A stretch of 64,000 bases of DNA. Source: Aurifilum marmelostoma. Its lineage: Eukaryota > Ascomycota > Sordariomycetes > Diaporthales > Cryphonectriaceae. The stretch spans positions 1,054,001 to 1,118,000 of the forward strand of contig JAMXSV010000028.1 of NCBI GenBank assembly GCA_027559495.1, given 5' to 3'. Positions 35,988 to 46,709 of this stretch are shown here, piece after piece. Below the pieces are notes generated by a model. The model had not been told where the DNA came from. It was given only the letters and a program-made list of their open reading frames with translations, and made no database searches. Numbering within the stretch: position 1 is the first letter of the stretch; every line of letters begins with the position of its first letter. The translations under genes were made by a program, and so were the position numbers.

Positions 35988-38023
35988 ATGGCTGCGAGTG
36001 TCCTGGGCAAGAGGAGTCGGGGGGGCAGAACTTCCCACCAAGTGCACCAGACGCCTGACACGCAGCTTCTACGAGAACGACGATGAGAACGAGGTCCCCT
36101 GCGAACCATTGGACGTATCCGACGTCGAGGAAGAGGAAGACTCTGGGGAGGAGGAAACCACATCATTCAGTCCCGCCGTGACATGCACCCCATCCGCGCG
36201 CAGGACAAAGAACATCTACAAGCTCGAGGCAGTCGAGTATCGTGAGTGCACGCAATACCAAGAACATAATCACTAACCTACTCGTTCCGTCACTAACCTT
36301 GGGGGCCTTTCTCTCTTTCTGTCTCACAGCCATCAAAACTCCCATCACACCTTCTACACCCCGCCATCGAGATGTATTCGCGAGACCACCCGTCACCCCC
36401 CGTCACCGGGTCATGCCCGTAGGCAGGCTCTCGCGGCGGATGACACCAAAGACACCTCTGACCCCTGTGGCGGCACAAACCATTTACCACCAGGCGCGCC
36501 AGCTCTTTTCCCGAAGCGCAGACCCGGGCCAGCTCATAGGACGTGACGATGAGCGCCGCAGGCTACGTGACTTCCTCGGCCGCACCGACACTCCGCAGCC
36601 ACATGGTTGTCTCTACGTCAGCGGGCCACCAGGCACGGGAAAGAGCGCCATGGTCAATGAGATCACCAATGAGGTTATTGCCGAGTCGTCTTCTACCGCC
36701 GCCGCCCGCAAGGCCTACATCAACTGCATGAGCATCAAGTCCTCGAGAGATCTGTACATGACCCTCGTGGAGCTCCTATGCGACGGGTCCGAGATGGATG
36801 AGGAAGAGGATGCAGTCACCATGTTACAGAAGATGTTTACGCCAAAGAAAAGGAGCCAGGATGTCTTTGTGGTAGTCCTTGACGAAATCGACCACATCCT
36901 GTCGCTGGACCTCGAGAGCTTGTATCGGGTGTTCGAGTGGTCAATGCAGAAGTCCTCGCGCCTCCTCCTTGTCGGCATTGCCAACGCCCTCGACCTGACG
37001 GATCGTTTTCTCCCACGCCTTAAGTCTCGTCACCTGAAGCCAGAGCTTCTGCCCTTTCTTCCGTACACGGCGGCCCAGGTCAAGGCCATCATCACGAAGC
37101 GTCTCAAGAGTCTCCTGCCGGCAAACAAGGCTGAGATGGACTTCATCCCCTTTTTTCACCCTGCCGCGATTGAGCTCTGTTCTCGGAAGGTGTCAAGCCA
37201 GACTGGTGACCTGAGGAAGGCCTTTGAGATCTGCCGGCGCGCCTTGGACCTGGTTGAGAACGAGACCCGACTCAGTCTGGAGAACGACGCAAAGGAGCAG
37301 TTCTTACAGATGACACCCTCTCGAAAGATCTTGGGTGAGATGAACAACCAGCCTTCATCAGGCAGAATATCTGCCGCAGGGACAGAGAAGAGCGTCACAT
37401 CTATTCTGGCACAGTCCATCCACTCCCTCACTGTGGAGAACGCCCCGCGCGTCAGCATCTCGCACCTCAACAAGATTACATCGGCTGCTTTTAGCAACGG
37501 CACGAACCAGCGCCTCAAGGCTCTCAATCTGCAACAAAAGGCGGCCCTGTGCGCACTGCACGCGCTGGAGCGAAGAAACCGCGAGGCCGCCCGAATCTTA
37601 ACAGCAACAACACCTGCTACACCCAGCAGGTCGGCGCCCAACACACCGTCATCCAAGACGACAAACATCACGGCGCCCACCGTCAAGACCCTCTTCGACA
37701 CATACGCTCTTCTCTGCAAGCGCTCCGATGCTGTAGCGCTACACCCGCTGTCCAGCTCCGAGTTTCGGGAGGTCGTGGGCAGCCTGGAGACGCTCTCGCT
37801 CGTGGTCGCCGTGGACGGCAAGAACGGTTCCTTTGTATCGAGCGCATCACAGCCCATGACGCCCAGCGGCCGCAAGGCAGGCAGGAAGCCCGCCTTTGCC
37901 GGCGGCTGCATCGATGACAAGAGGGTGGCCAGCTGTGTTGGAGATAAGGAGGTGGAGCAGTCGGTCGACGGTGCCGGCGCTGATATCCTGAGAAGTATTC
38001 TGAGCGGGGAAGCATTGGATTGA
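35988..38023 (+). CDS. cdc6: DNA replication licensing ATPase Cdc6 (frameshift in exon 1)
   Basis: Exon 1 is 35988-36241 and exon 2 36330-38023 (intron 88 nt, phase 1). The start MAASVLGKRSRG matches the usual Cdc6 N-terminus, but that frame stops at 36084. Dropping one G from the G7 run at 36019-36025 continues cleanly into the frame TRRLTRSFYENDDENE and across the splice, giving about 648 residues. No intron explains the shift. Exon 2 has TP-rich CDK-site segments (MTPKTPLTP), the AAA+ Walker A GPPGTGKS (about residue 182), Walker B VVLDEID (about 265), sensor-1 GIANALDLTDRFLPRL, and a C-terminal winged-helix region. Cdc6 binds ORC at origins and helps load MCM2-7 in G1. The extra G is probably an assembly error, since the gene is essential. 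Confidence 0.88.
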
Positions 38024-38663
38024 TAGCCTGACTCGACTTTGTCTTCTTTTTTCCTTTTTTTTCTTTTTTCTTTTTTTTATTGCAAAGCATCACCGCATCG
38101 GGTTGGATTCGCATTCTGCATTCGTACGGCACTTGTTGGCACACTACTAGAGACAGACTGTTTACAGAGCATGAGCGGACAAGACAAAGGCTGGGATCAC
38201 AAGAAAGGCATGGTTTCTGCTCATCAACATTGCTTGGAGTACGGTCTGTCTTTCTGGGCTGAAAGGAGTTTGGGATATTTTGAGATAACCACTCGACATG
38301 GGCGGTGGAAGTCTGTGTGTAAGGCGATAGTGCAGACAGAACACCGACTCAATAACTTACACATTTTGCTCACGACATAAGCTATTCCATGGGTGAACCC
38401 GATCGGTTCGATTTCGCCCTCTGTTAGACTCGATTTGTTTTAGTAGGGAATCTGCCTCTATTAAAAGTATTTAAATCAATCTGTCAAAGTGAATATGACC
38501 AATAATTAACAGCAACGACAGCAGCATCCCTGTTATCGCAAAAAGAGAATAAACATAAATAAATGATGACAGCTGTGCTGATGGCACAGAAACACAGACA
38601 AATTACAGGGCTAATTGAAATATCATTACACAAGACCCGCTCAAGTCTTTTCTTCGGGCTACC
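38024..38663. other. Convergent intergenic region between cdc6 and the tyrosinase gene
   Basis: These 640 bases hold both 3' UTRs. T-rich sequence at 38040-38080 follows the cdc6 stop, and AT-rich sequence with AATAAA-like strings lies near 38545-38560. No gene was seen. Confidence 0.6.
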
Positions 38664-40766
38664 TCACATGAATGCCATCTGGTAGTCTGGCTCGCCCCAG
38701 CTCGGCAGGTGCTGCTCGCTCGACGTGGCCTGGACCAGGGCGCTGATGATGGTGATGTTCAACCCAGGCACGCAATCCGGGTCGACCAGGGCTCCGTCGC
38801 TTCTGGAAGCGCTGACCCGCAGGTGATTCTCGAGGAACCTGCTGACCTCGTCTGGCTCTAGGGACGAGATGGTGCCGTCGGCCATCCTGTCGACCAGGGC
38901 TCGCGTCAGCGGCACCGTGCTCGAGATGTACTGTGCGCCGGGGGCCATCTGCATCAGGCTCGCGACGGAGGGTGGGGAGGCGAACACGCCCATGGAGCCG
39001 ACATGAGAAGAGGGAGAAGAAGAGGACGGGGACTGTGAGGAGCCGAAAGACAGCTGTATCGAATAGGGTCCGTCGAGACCTTGTCTCTCGGCGCGGATGT
39101 TGGCGATCCACTCCCGATACTGGCCCTGGCCGGAAATGATCTTGTTGACTGGCAATGACTGGCAGTCTTCCGAGCGCTTCGACGAGCTGAACGACATGGC
39201 GTTCACGCTGTATCTGCCGTAGAGCTGGGTGATGGCGGAGGCTACTCCTGCCCGCCCTGCGAGGACCGACGTCAGGTTGGAGAGGGATATCCCCACCATC
39301 TCAGGGTATGTATAACCCAGGGCCGTGGGATCGCGGAGCATGTCTGAGTCCCAGAACGTGCCGTTAGAAGAAGCGTAAAAGGGCGTCAGCGCCGTCGATG
39401 CCTCCAGGACCTCACCGGCGGAGGTCGTGTATGAGTTGTACCGCGCAGCCTCGGGTGCAATCCATGATGTCGGGTGCATCACCTGCCACAGGGCGAGCAG
39501 GCGGTCCACCATGCAGTGGTGAAGGAAAAAGACGGGGTCGAAGGCTGAGAAGGGCACGATAGTCATGTGGCCGTCTGAGCCGCCGAGCATTGAGTGGACA
39601 TTGTCGTGCAGGGACTCGAGCGAATCGTACTGGGACGTGTCGGCCGCCCAGCCCTCGTTGCTGAAGATGGTGTAGTTGTCATAGCTGGAAAATAAATTGT
39701 AGATTCTCTGTTGGTTCTGGACCATGTGGCTCATCAGATCCTGGTTGACGGCCGAGTTGTTGGACGGGCTGTCTGGGCTGTCATCCGGTGGGGCCCTCCT
39801 CGTGCTGTCCCAGTCTGCCCACGGCGTGATGTTGAAGAAGACTGAAGAGTTTGGAGGACTGAAGGCATAAGTGTAGAGAGGGTTGGCGATGGTCTGGACC
39901 CCAGCTGGTCCCGAGATGTTGATCTTGGGTGATTCTCCTACGCTTGCCGGAAGAATACCATCGCCGTCTGTGGGAACCGCTGCCCAGTCGAGATAGGGGG
40001 CCCTGCAGTCGGCAGCTGCAGCTTCAAAAGCACTTCTGAGGTTGCTGCTGTACAGCGAGGCTATGAACTGGGCCCGCGCACAGAGCTCTTGCTATTTCGG
40101 CGTCACCCACACATGTCAGTCAATAATACAAAAACAATGCCACATTTTGCCAGTACACGCTGCAGAAGAGAGACGTCGATAAGGTGGCGGTCTCACACGT
40201 ACTTCATACAAGGCCACGTAGGCACGGTGCCACGTGGGAAAGAGGATATCCTGGTGATGACAGTAGCCGGCGTTCTCGTTGCCAGGTGTAGGTAAGACAC
40301 CCTCCCACGACTGAAAAGGTACGCCATGAATGCCTGGTCCCAAATTTGAGACATGTCAGAAGAGATTGAGAAGAAGACGAAAAAGTCGAGAAGTTCATAT
40401 AAAGAAAACAAGGTATAGAGTTATCGAGTACAACGTACTGGTGATGGCAAACCACGAGGAAGGGTCCAACTGATCCGTATACTGCATCATGTCCAGGGCG
40501 AGGATGTACAAGGACCACTTGTTGGCGTCCTGCTGGAGATCTCGGATCTCATATCGGACTGGAACGGAGCCATCCGCGTTCAGAGGCATGCCAGTGATGA
40601 CAATGGTCTCGCTGCTCTCCTGGCGCTTGGCTCTGAGTGCCCCGGTGACATCGAAACCATAGTCGTAAGAGGTACACAGGGCAGGAGAGAAGACCACGAA
40701 GCAGCAAATGATGATGTTTCTGAGACTGCAGCAGAGTCTGGAACACTGACACCACCGAGGCGACAT
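38664..40766 (-). CDS. Secreted tyrosinase (polyphenol oxidase)
   Basis: Three exons (40766-40439, 40333-40203, 40091-38664) with introns of 105 and 111 nt give 628 residues. The N-terminus has a hydrophobic signal segment (IIICCFVVFSPALC) and a Lys-Arg site (RAKR) suggesting Kex2 cleavage. The CuA site includes a His in the exon 1-2 join (SIHGVPFQSW), GYCHHQ (the Cys of the Cys-His thioether) and FPTWHRAYVALYE. CuB is at about residues 316-345: LHDNVHSML and DPVFFLHHCMVDRLLALW. All six copper histidines appear present. The C-terminal ~270 residues resemble the propeptide domain of fungal tyrosinases. The enzyme oxidises phenols to o-quinones in melanin and other pathways. It abuts the ABA-type cluster, but a role there is not shown. 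Confidence 0.92.
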
Positions 40767-42152
40767 TGTATCCCTCCCACGTTCGATATCGTCTCTCAAT
40801 GATTCAGGGAAATAACTGGTGTGTAGAGAGTGGTGTGACCAAAGTGCGGTGACCCAGCAGAGATGGAAGATCAGGACGAGGTGCAGCGACACTGTGACGT
40901 GAGGGTGGAAAATTTGGAGGAGGAAAAGACTAGTCCTGTCGTCTATTATTGTGCACACAGGTCGAGATCGACCTGCTATGTTCGAAATCAGATGCACCAA
41001 ATGAACGCGCGATCGAAACGAGTGATAATTACCAGGACACCACGGGCGGCCGAGACGTGATCTGAGGTGACGTCGCCTGAATGAAGATTGTGCCCCGAGA
41101 ACGAGCAACAAGGGAGAAGTCTGGTTTCAGAGAGATGAAGAAGGAAAGAATTGGCCCGGGAGAAAAAGCAAGGAGGGCGAGAAAAGGAACGAGTCTGGTA
41201 ACTCGAGACGGGAAAAAGAAACAGCAGAAGAGGCGGGAGAGAAGGACGGGAAGTCAAGCGAGATGAGCCAGGAACTTGGTCAGACCCTAATGCAGGACGA
41301 GAGTTTGAGGAGGAGGAGGAGGTCCAGTTTTGTTTATGAACGGGCTGGCTCGGGTGAAGGTCTAGGAAGAGAAAATAGAAGTAGGATGGAGAAAGGAAAA
41401 GAAGAGGAAGAAGCAACTTCAGCAGTGCCTTCTTCCATGACCCGACATGCACGCCCCTGATATGGAAGCCGGGTCTAATATCAACGAGAGGGCGCTTTCC
41501 TAATTTTCAAGTGCCGGATTTGCTTTTTCCTTTTCTTTTCTTTCTCTTTCTTTTTTCTTCCCCCGTTTCATCACACAAGACAGGTGCCTTTCCACCCTTT
41601 GAGATGATTATGGAATCATGTCTTCCCAGTGTCGTGGTAATTAAGCTGGCCGCATGTCTCTAGGGAAGACCGCCATCTCCATTACCACCCGAAGCTACGC
41701 GAGGAGAAACGAGGAGATTTACCCAAGACAGACATCAAGACAATAACGGAACGCTCTCAGCAGAATACACAGGACTACGGAGGAGGAAAGGCGCCGAAAT
41801 AACATCCGATGTAACAGTCGTACACAGTGGCGGACTCGTCATGCAAGGTGCCTTGATCAGGTGTGATATTTGTATCACGGGGCAGTCTACGAGAACGGGA
41901 AGTATTAATAATTGATACGTCCATATACTTGACTGTTCAACTTGAGTGTAATTTGTAACACTCTCAATATATTGGGGATCAAACAATGAGGCGCATGCTA
42001 TGATTTGCTGGCACGTAGAAACCGACCGTTAATTACAGTAATTAATGACATTGGGAAGCCTGTTATATTATGCAAGATTCAGCTGTCAATGACTCCATCG
42101 AATGGTCAATGAACTATTCTTCCGTCCTTATCCCTCTTCTTCATATTTCTCT
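40767..42152. other. Intergenic region, tyrosinase promoter and ABA3-like 3' end
   Basis: These 1.39 kb contain the tyrosinase promoter (about 40767-41500, rich in GAA/GGA on the plus strand, so CT-rich on the coding strand) and an AT-richer part toward the end of the synthase gene. No ORF with family features was seen, and no trace of a short-chain dehydrogenase. Confidence 0.6.
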
Positions 42153-42507
42153 CTAATATTCTAGAATGCCAGCCCGTCCTCCTCCCACCGGTGTAGCCGG
42201 CACTGGCACCTCAACATTCACAACGGCCTTCTCATACGTCCCGACCAGCTCAGGGAACACCTCGGCGGCGCGCTCGGGAAATCTCAGCAGGAAGCTGCGC
42301 CACTTGAGCCTGCAGGGCTCACACAGCTCGACGCCTCCGAAGCAATGTGTCGTCTCGGCCCCGTACGACACGCGGTACCCACAGGTGTCACAGCTGTCCT
42401 CGCCGTCCAGCTCCAGCGCCCCGGCCAGCCCGGGGATCAGCAGCTCCTCGCTGTTGGCGATGATGCGCCTGTACCTCTCCACGTCTGCCGCCTCTGCCTC
42501 TCCACTG

Positions 42508-42538
<31 letters not shown>

Positions 42539-43622
42539 CGGTCCTGGCGGCCAGGTTCTTTGCGTCGATGCGGTTCCACAGCTTGTAGTGGCCGCGCGTC
42601 TGGTCGACGACCCCGGCGTCCTCCTCGCGCCCGATGGTCATGTCCTCCTCGACGAAGCGGTACCGCCTCATCATCATGTGCAGCGGCCCGCCAAAGTAGC
42701 GGAGGAAGCTCGACACGCACGCCGTCTCGGGCCGCGTGCACCACGCCGCGTCCAGCGCCCACAGCACCTCGCGGCACTGCCTGTACGCGCCGACGCGCAG
42801 GTCCGCCGGCATGTACGCAAACGTGCTGTTGGTCTCGCCCTCGCTGCGGTGCTTGTAGAAGGACACGGCGTCGTACATGGTGTCGCCCATCTCGGCCAGC
42901 AGGTTGAACTGCTCGTCCGTGAACCACACCGCGTCCTGGTCGCTGCACGCCAGCGCCACCGCGATCGTGAACCGGCACAGCGCGTCCGCGTCGCGCATGC
43001 GGAAGTACCGCTGCGGCGAGTGCGCCAGCGCGTTCACGTACCGGCGGAAGAACTCGCCGTGCCTGCGCCGGCTGGACTTGTCGCCCGACACGAGCAGGAA
43101 CGTCTTGTACTCGCGCGCCATGGCGTGGTGGCCCGGTGTGCCCTCGAACAGGTCGGCCAGGACCCCGTCTAGGCTGTAGTTGAGGACATGGTCGCCTTTT
43201 GTGACGTCCAACTGTGCATGTCGTCTCAGTGATTATGCTTGTATCATTGTTGTCTTCTTGAAACAGAAAGAATGGGAAGAGAGAGGAGAAGAAGAAGAAG
43301 AAGAAGAAGAGGAAGGGGCAACAAAAGCAATCACCAGATCTCCTTTGAACTCGGCGATGATGCCCATCACAATGATGCGCATAAACGCCACATATCGCTT
43401 CCAGTTGGTGTAGTGTGGGATCACGGTCCGAGTGTACTCCCACGCAGTCGCAAAGATCTCACCCTTGACATGTTGCGGCAGGTTGATGCCATCCAGGTCG
43501 TTGGCGATGTCAGGGGGATAGTACCATGTGTCACGCTCTCGGGGAGCCCGCTGGGGTTTTGGGGTCATGTCAACTGTTTCTTTGCGCATTTTTGGTGAGG
43601 ATGAAGATGAGATATTGGTCAT
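42153..43622 (-). CDS. aba3: ABA3-like sesquiterpene synthase (alpha-ionylideneethane synthase type)
   Basis: Exon 1 (43622-43335) and exon 2 (43211-42153) with a 123-nt intron (GTGATT..ACAG, phase 0) give 448 residues. The sequence closely follows Botrytis ABA3 as I remember it: DTWYYPPDIANDL, LKGEIFA-like and FMRIIVMGIIAEF blocks in exon 1, then DLFEGTPGHHAMAREYKTFL, FYKHRSEGETNSTFAYMP, YFGGPLHMMMRRYRFVEED and SYGAETTHCFGGVELC. ABA3 turns farnesyl diphosphate into 2Z,4E-alpha-ionylideneethane and is unrelated to ordinary terpene synthases; I see no DDxxD motif. Two CxxC pairs (about residues 369 and 392) could bind zinc. A poly-Ser run (about 42507-42540) is a CAG-type repeat. It is divergent from a P450 across 1.15 kb. 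The donor GTGATT is unusual but keeps frame. Confidence 0.88.
42507..42540. repeat. Coding CTG/CAG trinucleotide repeat (poly-Ser in the ABA3-like synthase)
   Basis: About ten CTG units on the plus strand are read as AGC (Ser) on the coding strand, in a loop between the catalytic region and the Cys-rich tail. It is probably variable in length. Confidence 0.85.
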
Positions 43623-43997
43623 TCAACCAAGAAATAATAACTGGGCGAAAGAGGATAATGATTATTGTGGCTGCTGCTAACAGGCAAGCTTTATCAAGGC
43701 TATATATGATGAGGCCATGATACACAACGAGACGTGATTACAACGTCACCACCGGCCAATGTATCCTAGCATGGATAATTAGTACATAAAGGCTGTGAAA
43801 AGGACGGAAGTGATCGTCGGCCTACGTGACAATCCACTTCGACTGGTAGCAACAGCAAGGGATATCAGTGTATGCCAAAGGATAATTACTGCGAAGCTGT
43901 GTTGCTTCACCCATTGCATGATATTAGGTAGACCTACATTCATAGCTAACAGCGGCAAGGAGACGAGGCGAGGCTAGGAGCTCAAGAAAAAAACATT

Positions 43998-44013
43998 ACT
44001 CCGGGAGCGGAGT
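43998..44013. promoter_or_regulatory. Perfect inverted repeat ACTCCG-N4-CGGAGT (putative Zn2Cys6 site)
   Basis: Six-base arms are separated by GGAG. The core is CCG-N4-CGG, a pairing of triplets bound by many fungal Zn(II)2Cys6 regulators. A related ATTACTCCG element lies about 220 bases away. The binding factor is unknown. Confidence 0.4.
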
Positions 44014-44212
44014 TAGCAAAGCACGCAGCAAGACCGGTGAGATTATCCCATGTGTCTATGGATAGGCTGACTACCCATGAAAACGACAAGATAGCACACG
44101 TTCCGTTTACTTGTCACGTTATGATAGACTGCTATTGTAAATCTTGTTCAAATGAGGAAAATACAAGAGGACAAATCGAGCAGGTGGATGTGAAAGAACC
44201 AGAAAACCAGTG

Positions 44213-44227
44213 ATTACTCCGAGACGG
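44213..44227. promoter_or_regulatory. Second ATTACTCCG element with CCG-N3-CGG core
   Basis: It reads ATTACTCCGAGACGG, sharing the nine-base ATTACTCCG with the element at 43995-44003, again followed by CGG at short spacing. Two such elements in one divergent promoter suggest a pathway-specific regulator, but chance is not excluded. Confidence 0.35.
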
Positions 44228-44769
44228 TGTCTTATTAGTGATATCAGTCATATACTTGCAGTAGGGAGAATAGACGTGATTAATCAACTGGCCCAGACCC
44301 GTCATCCGTGCTCTTTGTTCTCGAACAATACTGTGCTCCCTCCAAAGCAGCAGAGCAATAGATATGACGAGAAGGGCCACTTGGCATGGGAATATGAATC
44401 TGATTACTGAATACTTGCTTAAGTACTTACTCTATGAGGCAGATGCTTCAATATGTAATTATCAAATCCACAAAAGTGGCCATAAGTATCAATGATAAGC
44501 AAGCCGGGGCACTCAGCTTGGATTGTCTCATCGTCCTCCATCAAGAACAGGATACAAGCATACATCACACAGTGATTAGTACACCAATCTGCTCCAAGAG
44601 AGCCGATAGTGCACCATCCGAGATCCTACAATATTTCTAGGTAGAGCCCCAGAAGGTAATCCAAATCTCACCAACCTCTGACTGAGACTCCTTGTATCCG
44701 AATCTGAAAAAAAGGGCATCCCATAGTCACGAAGAGATACGCTCCCCTACAGCACAGAATCTTCCCTCC

Positions 44770-46709
44770 ATGGCTCATCTTCTCTCGGCTGCTGGCAGCG
44801 CGTCTACGCTCCGGGAACAGATGTCGTCTTTCCTCACGACTACAAGCTGGGCAGCCTTTGCCTGGTCCAGTGCTGCATTCTTCACCCTCTACTACATTGT
44901 TACTGCAGTGTACACCTGGACTCGTCTGCGGACCGTCCCAGCCACCTCATGGACTGCCAACTTTTCATACATGTGGCTGGCCAAGAACACCTACTCTGGA
45001 CAACAATATTGGGTACACCGGGACCTCCACAGAAAGTATGGGCCTCTGGTCCGCGTCGGCCCCAACGAAGTCGTGACAAACGAGCCCGACGTCGTGAAGA
45101 GGATCTCTGGCACCGACATCAGCTGGGCTCGTGACCCCTTTTACATCACGGGCAGGTTCAACCCCTACCACGACAACCTGTTCAGCCTGCTAGACCCTCA
45201 AGAGCACAAAACCGCCAAGTCACGCACCATTGCCGCATACAGCGGCCGCGAGACGCCCGATCTGGAGGTTGGTGTGGACAGTCTGGTCAAGACCCTGATC
45301 GGGATCATCGAGACCAGATATGCTACCTCTCCCTCTTCTCCTCCCGCAGACCCACCGCCCGCTCCCGTGCTGGACCTGGGCAAAATGAGCTGCTACTTTA
45401 CTCTGGACGTCATCACCAGGCTCGCCTTCGGCAACGAGTTCGGCTATCTGCGTGCCGAGAAGGACCACTATCATTTCCTGGGTAGTCTCCACGAGCTGTG
45501 GCCTCGCATGTCGACGTGTGCGGATGTCCCCTGGATCAGGAATTTCTTGTTCTCTCCGCTGTTTCTAAAGTTGATGGGACCGAAGCCGACAGACAAGAGT
45601 GGCTTTGGAGCCTTGATGGGGTGAGGTTGTTTTTCCTTCTGACAGATTTATCCTAAGGTGTTTCTTGGATTCCAAAGAAAACTGTGACTGATCTGCATTC
45701 GATCTCTGTGTAGTGTCGCGAGCCATCACGTCGGAGAACGGTTCGCATCAACTGCTAAACAACGACAGGATATGCTCGTAAGTAACGCCAGGAATTCTTC
45801 CAGGACCATTGCTCGTTGTGATAATTATTTCATTCTGACTGAAAATGCAGGGCTCAATGATGAAGCACGGGCTGAATCAGATCGAATGCGAGACAGAAGG
45901 GCTCTTCATGATCATTGCCGGAACCGAGAGCACAGCCTCAGCAATCCGCTCCGCTATTATCCATACCATGACAAGCCCATTGGTCTACCAGGCGCTCAAG
46001 GAAGAGATCAGCACAGCTGTGCGCGAGGGCAAGGTCTCCAGTCCAATCACGATGCAACAGGCCAAAAGGCTGCCCTATCTTCAAGTAAGTAAATACTCCG
46101 TTCTTCCCTTTACTTATTTTCTCTTTCATCATATTATCTTATCTGTATTTACTTCTTCTCCAGGCCGTTGTCTATGAAAGCCTGAGGATGCGCCCTCCCC
46201 TAATTGGCCTCTTTCCCAAAGTCGTGCCTCCAGGGGGTGCAAACATCTTGGGACACCACATTCCCGCCGGCACCGCCATCGGCACCAACACGTCTGCGAT
46301 CCTGTCCTCCACTGAGCTTTTCGGCCCGGACGCCAACGTGTTCCGTCCCGAGCGCTTCCTGGAGCTCGATGACCAGCACCGCCGGCAGATGGAGCGCAAT
46401 GTCGAGCTTGCGTTTGGTCACGGGCAGTGGATGTGCGTGGGGAAGACAGTAGCGTTCATGGAGATCAACAAAAGCGTCTTCGAGGTGAGTGACTAGAATC
46501 CTCATCATTGGCTCTTTGAATGAGTGCTAATTACTATCATGATCTCGATGCACCGTTTTCAGCTTTTCCGTGCGTTCGACCTGCAGCTTCTGGAACCATA
46601 CGCACCGAGCAATATTCTGACCTATGGGACTTTTCTTGAGTCTAATTTGAACGTGAAGGTCTCGAGAAGCGCGACGGCTGTGGCTGGCCCTTCACCAAAT
46701 TCTGTCTAA
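44770..46709 (+). CDS. Cytochrome P450 (P450-1 of the ABA-type cluster)
   Basis: Five exons (44770-45620, 45714-45777, 45851-46084, 46164-46484, 46563-46709) with introns of 93, 73, 79 and 78 nt close in frame to 538 residues. There is an N-terminal membrane anchor (AAFFTLYYIVTAVY), then KYGPLVRVGPNEVV and AAYSGRE as in pisatin-demethylase-like fungal P450s. The oxygen-binding I-helix reads AGTEST (about residue 329), the ExxR is ESLR (about 388), and the haem loop is FGHGQWMCVGK with its Cys near 474. All catalytic motifs are intact, so it should be an active ER monooxygenase. By position it is a candidate for one of the two ABA-cluster P450s (ABA1 or ABA2) that oxidise ionylideneethane; I cannot tell which. 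The start is the first in-frame ATG. Confidence 0.9.

Larger units (their letters stand above)
43623..44769. promoter_or_regulatory. Bidirectional promoter of the ABA3-like gene and P450-1
   Basis: This 1147-base gap lies between divergent starts and is lower in GC than the flanking exons. It contains two related CCG/CGG elements (43995-44013 and 44213-44227). Short ORFs lack motifs. A shared regulator for both genes is plausible. Confidence 0.6.

Noticed and set aside
36242..36329. Alternative cdc6 start inside the exon 1-2 intron (MSARNTKNI..)
   Set aside because: This frame runs through a typical intron with GTGAGT and CACAG ends; the conserved start at 35988 is far better supported.
38395..38430. 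GGTTCGATTTC, a second B-box-like string
   Set aside because: The stem halves do not pair and no cloverleaf could be built around it.
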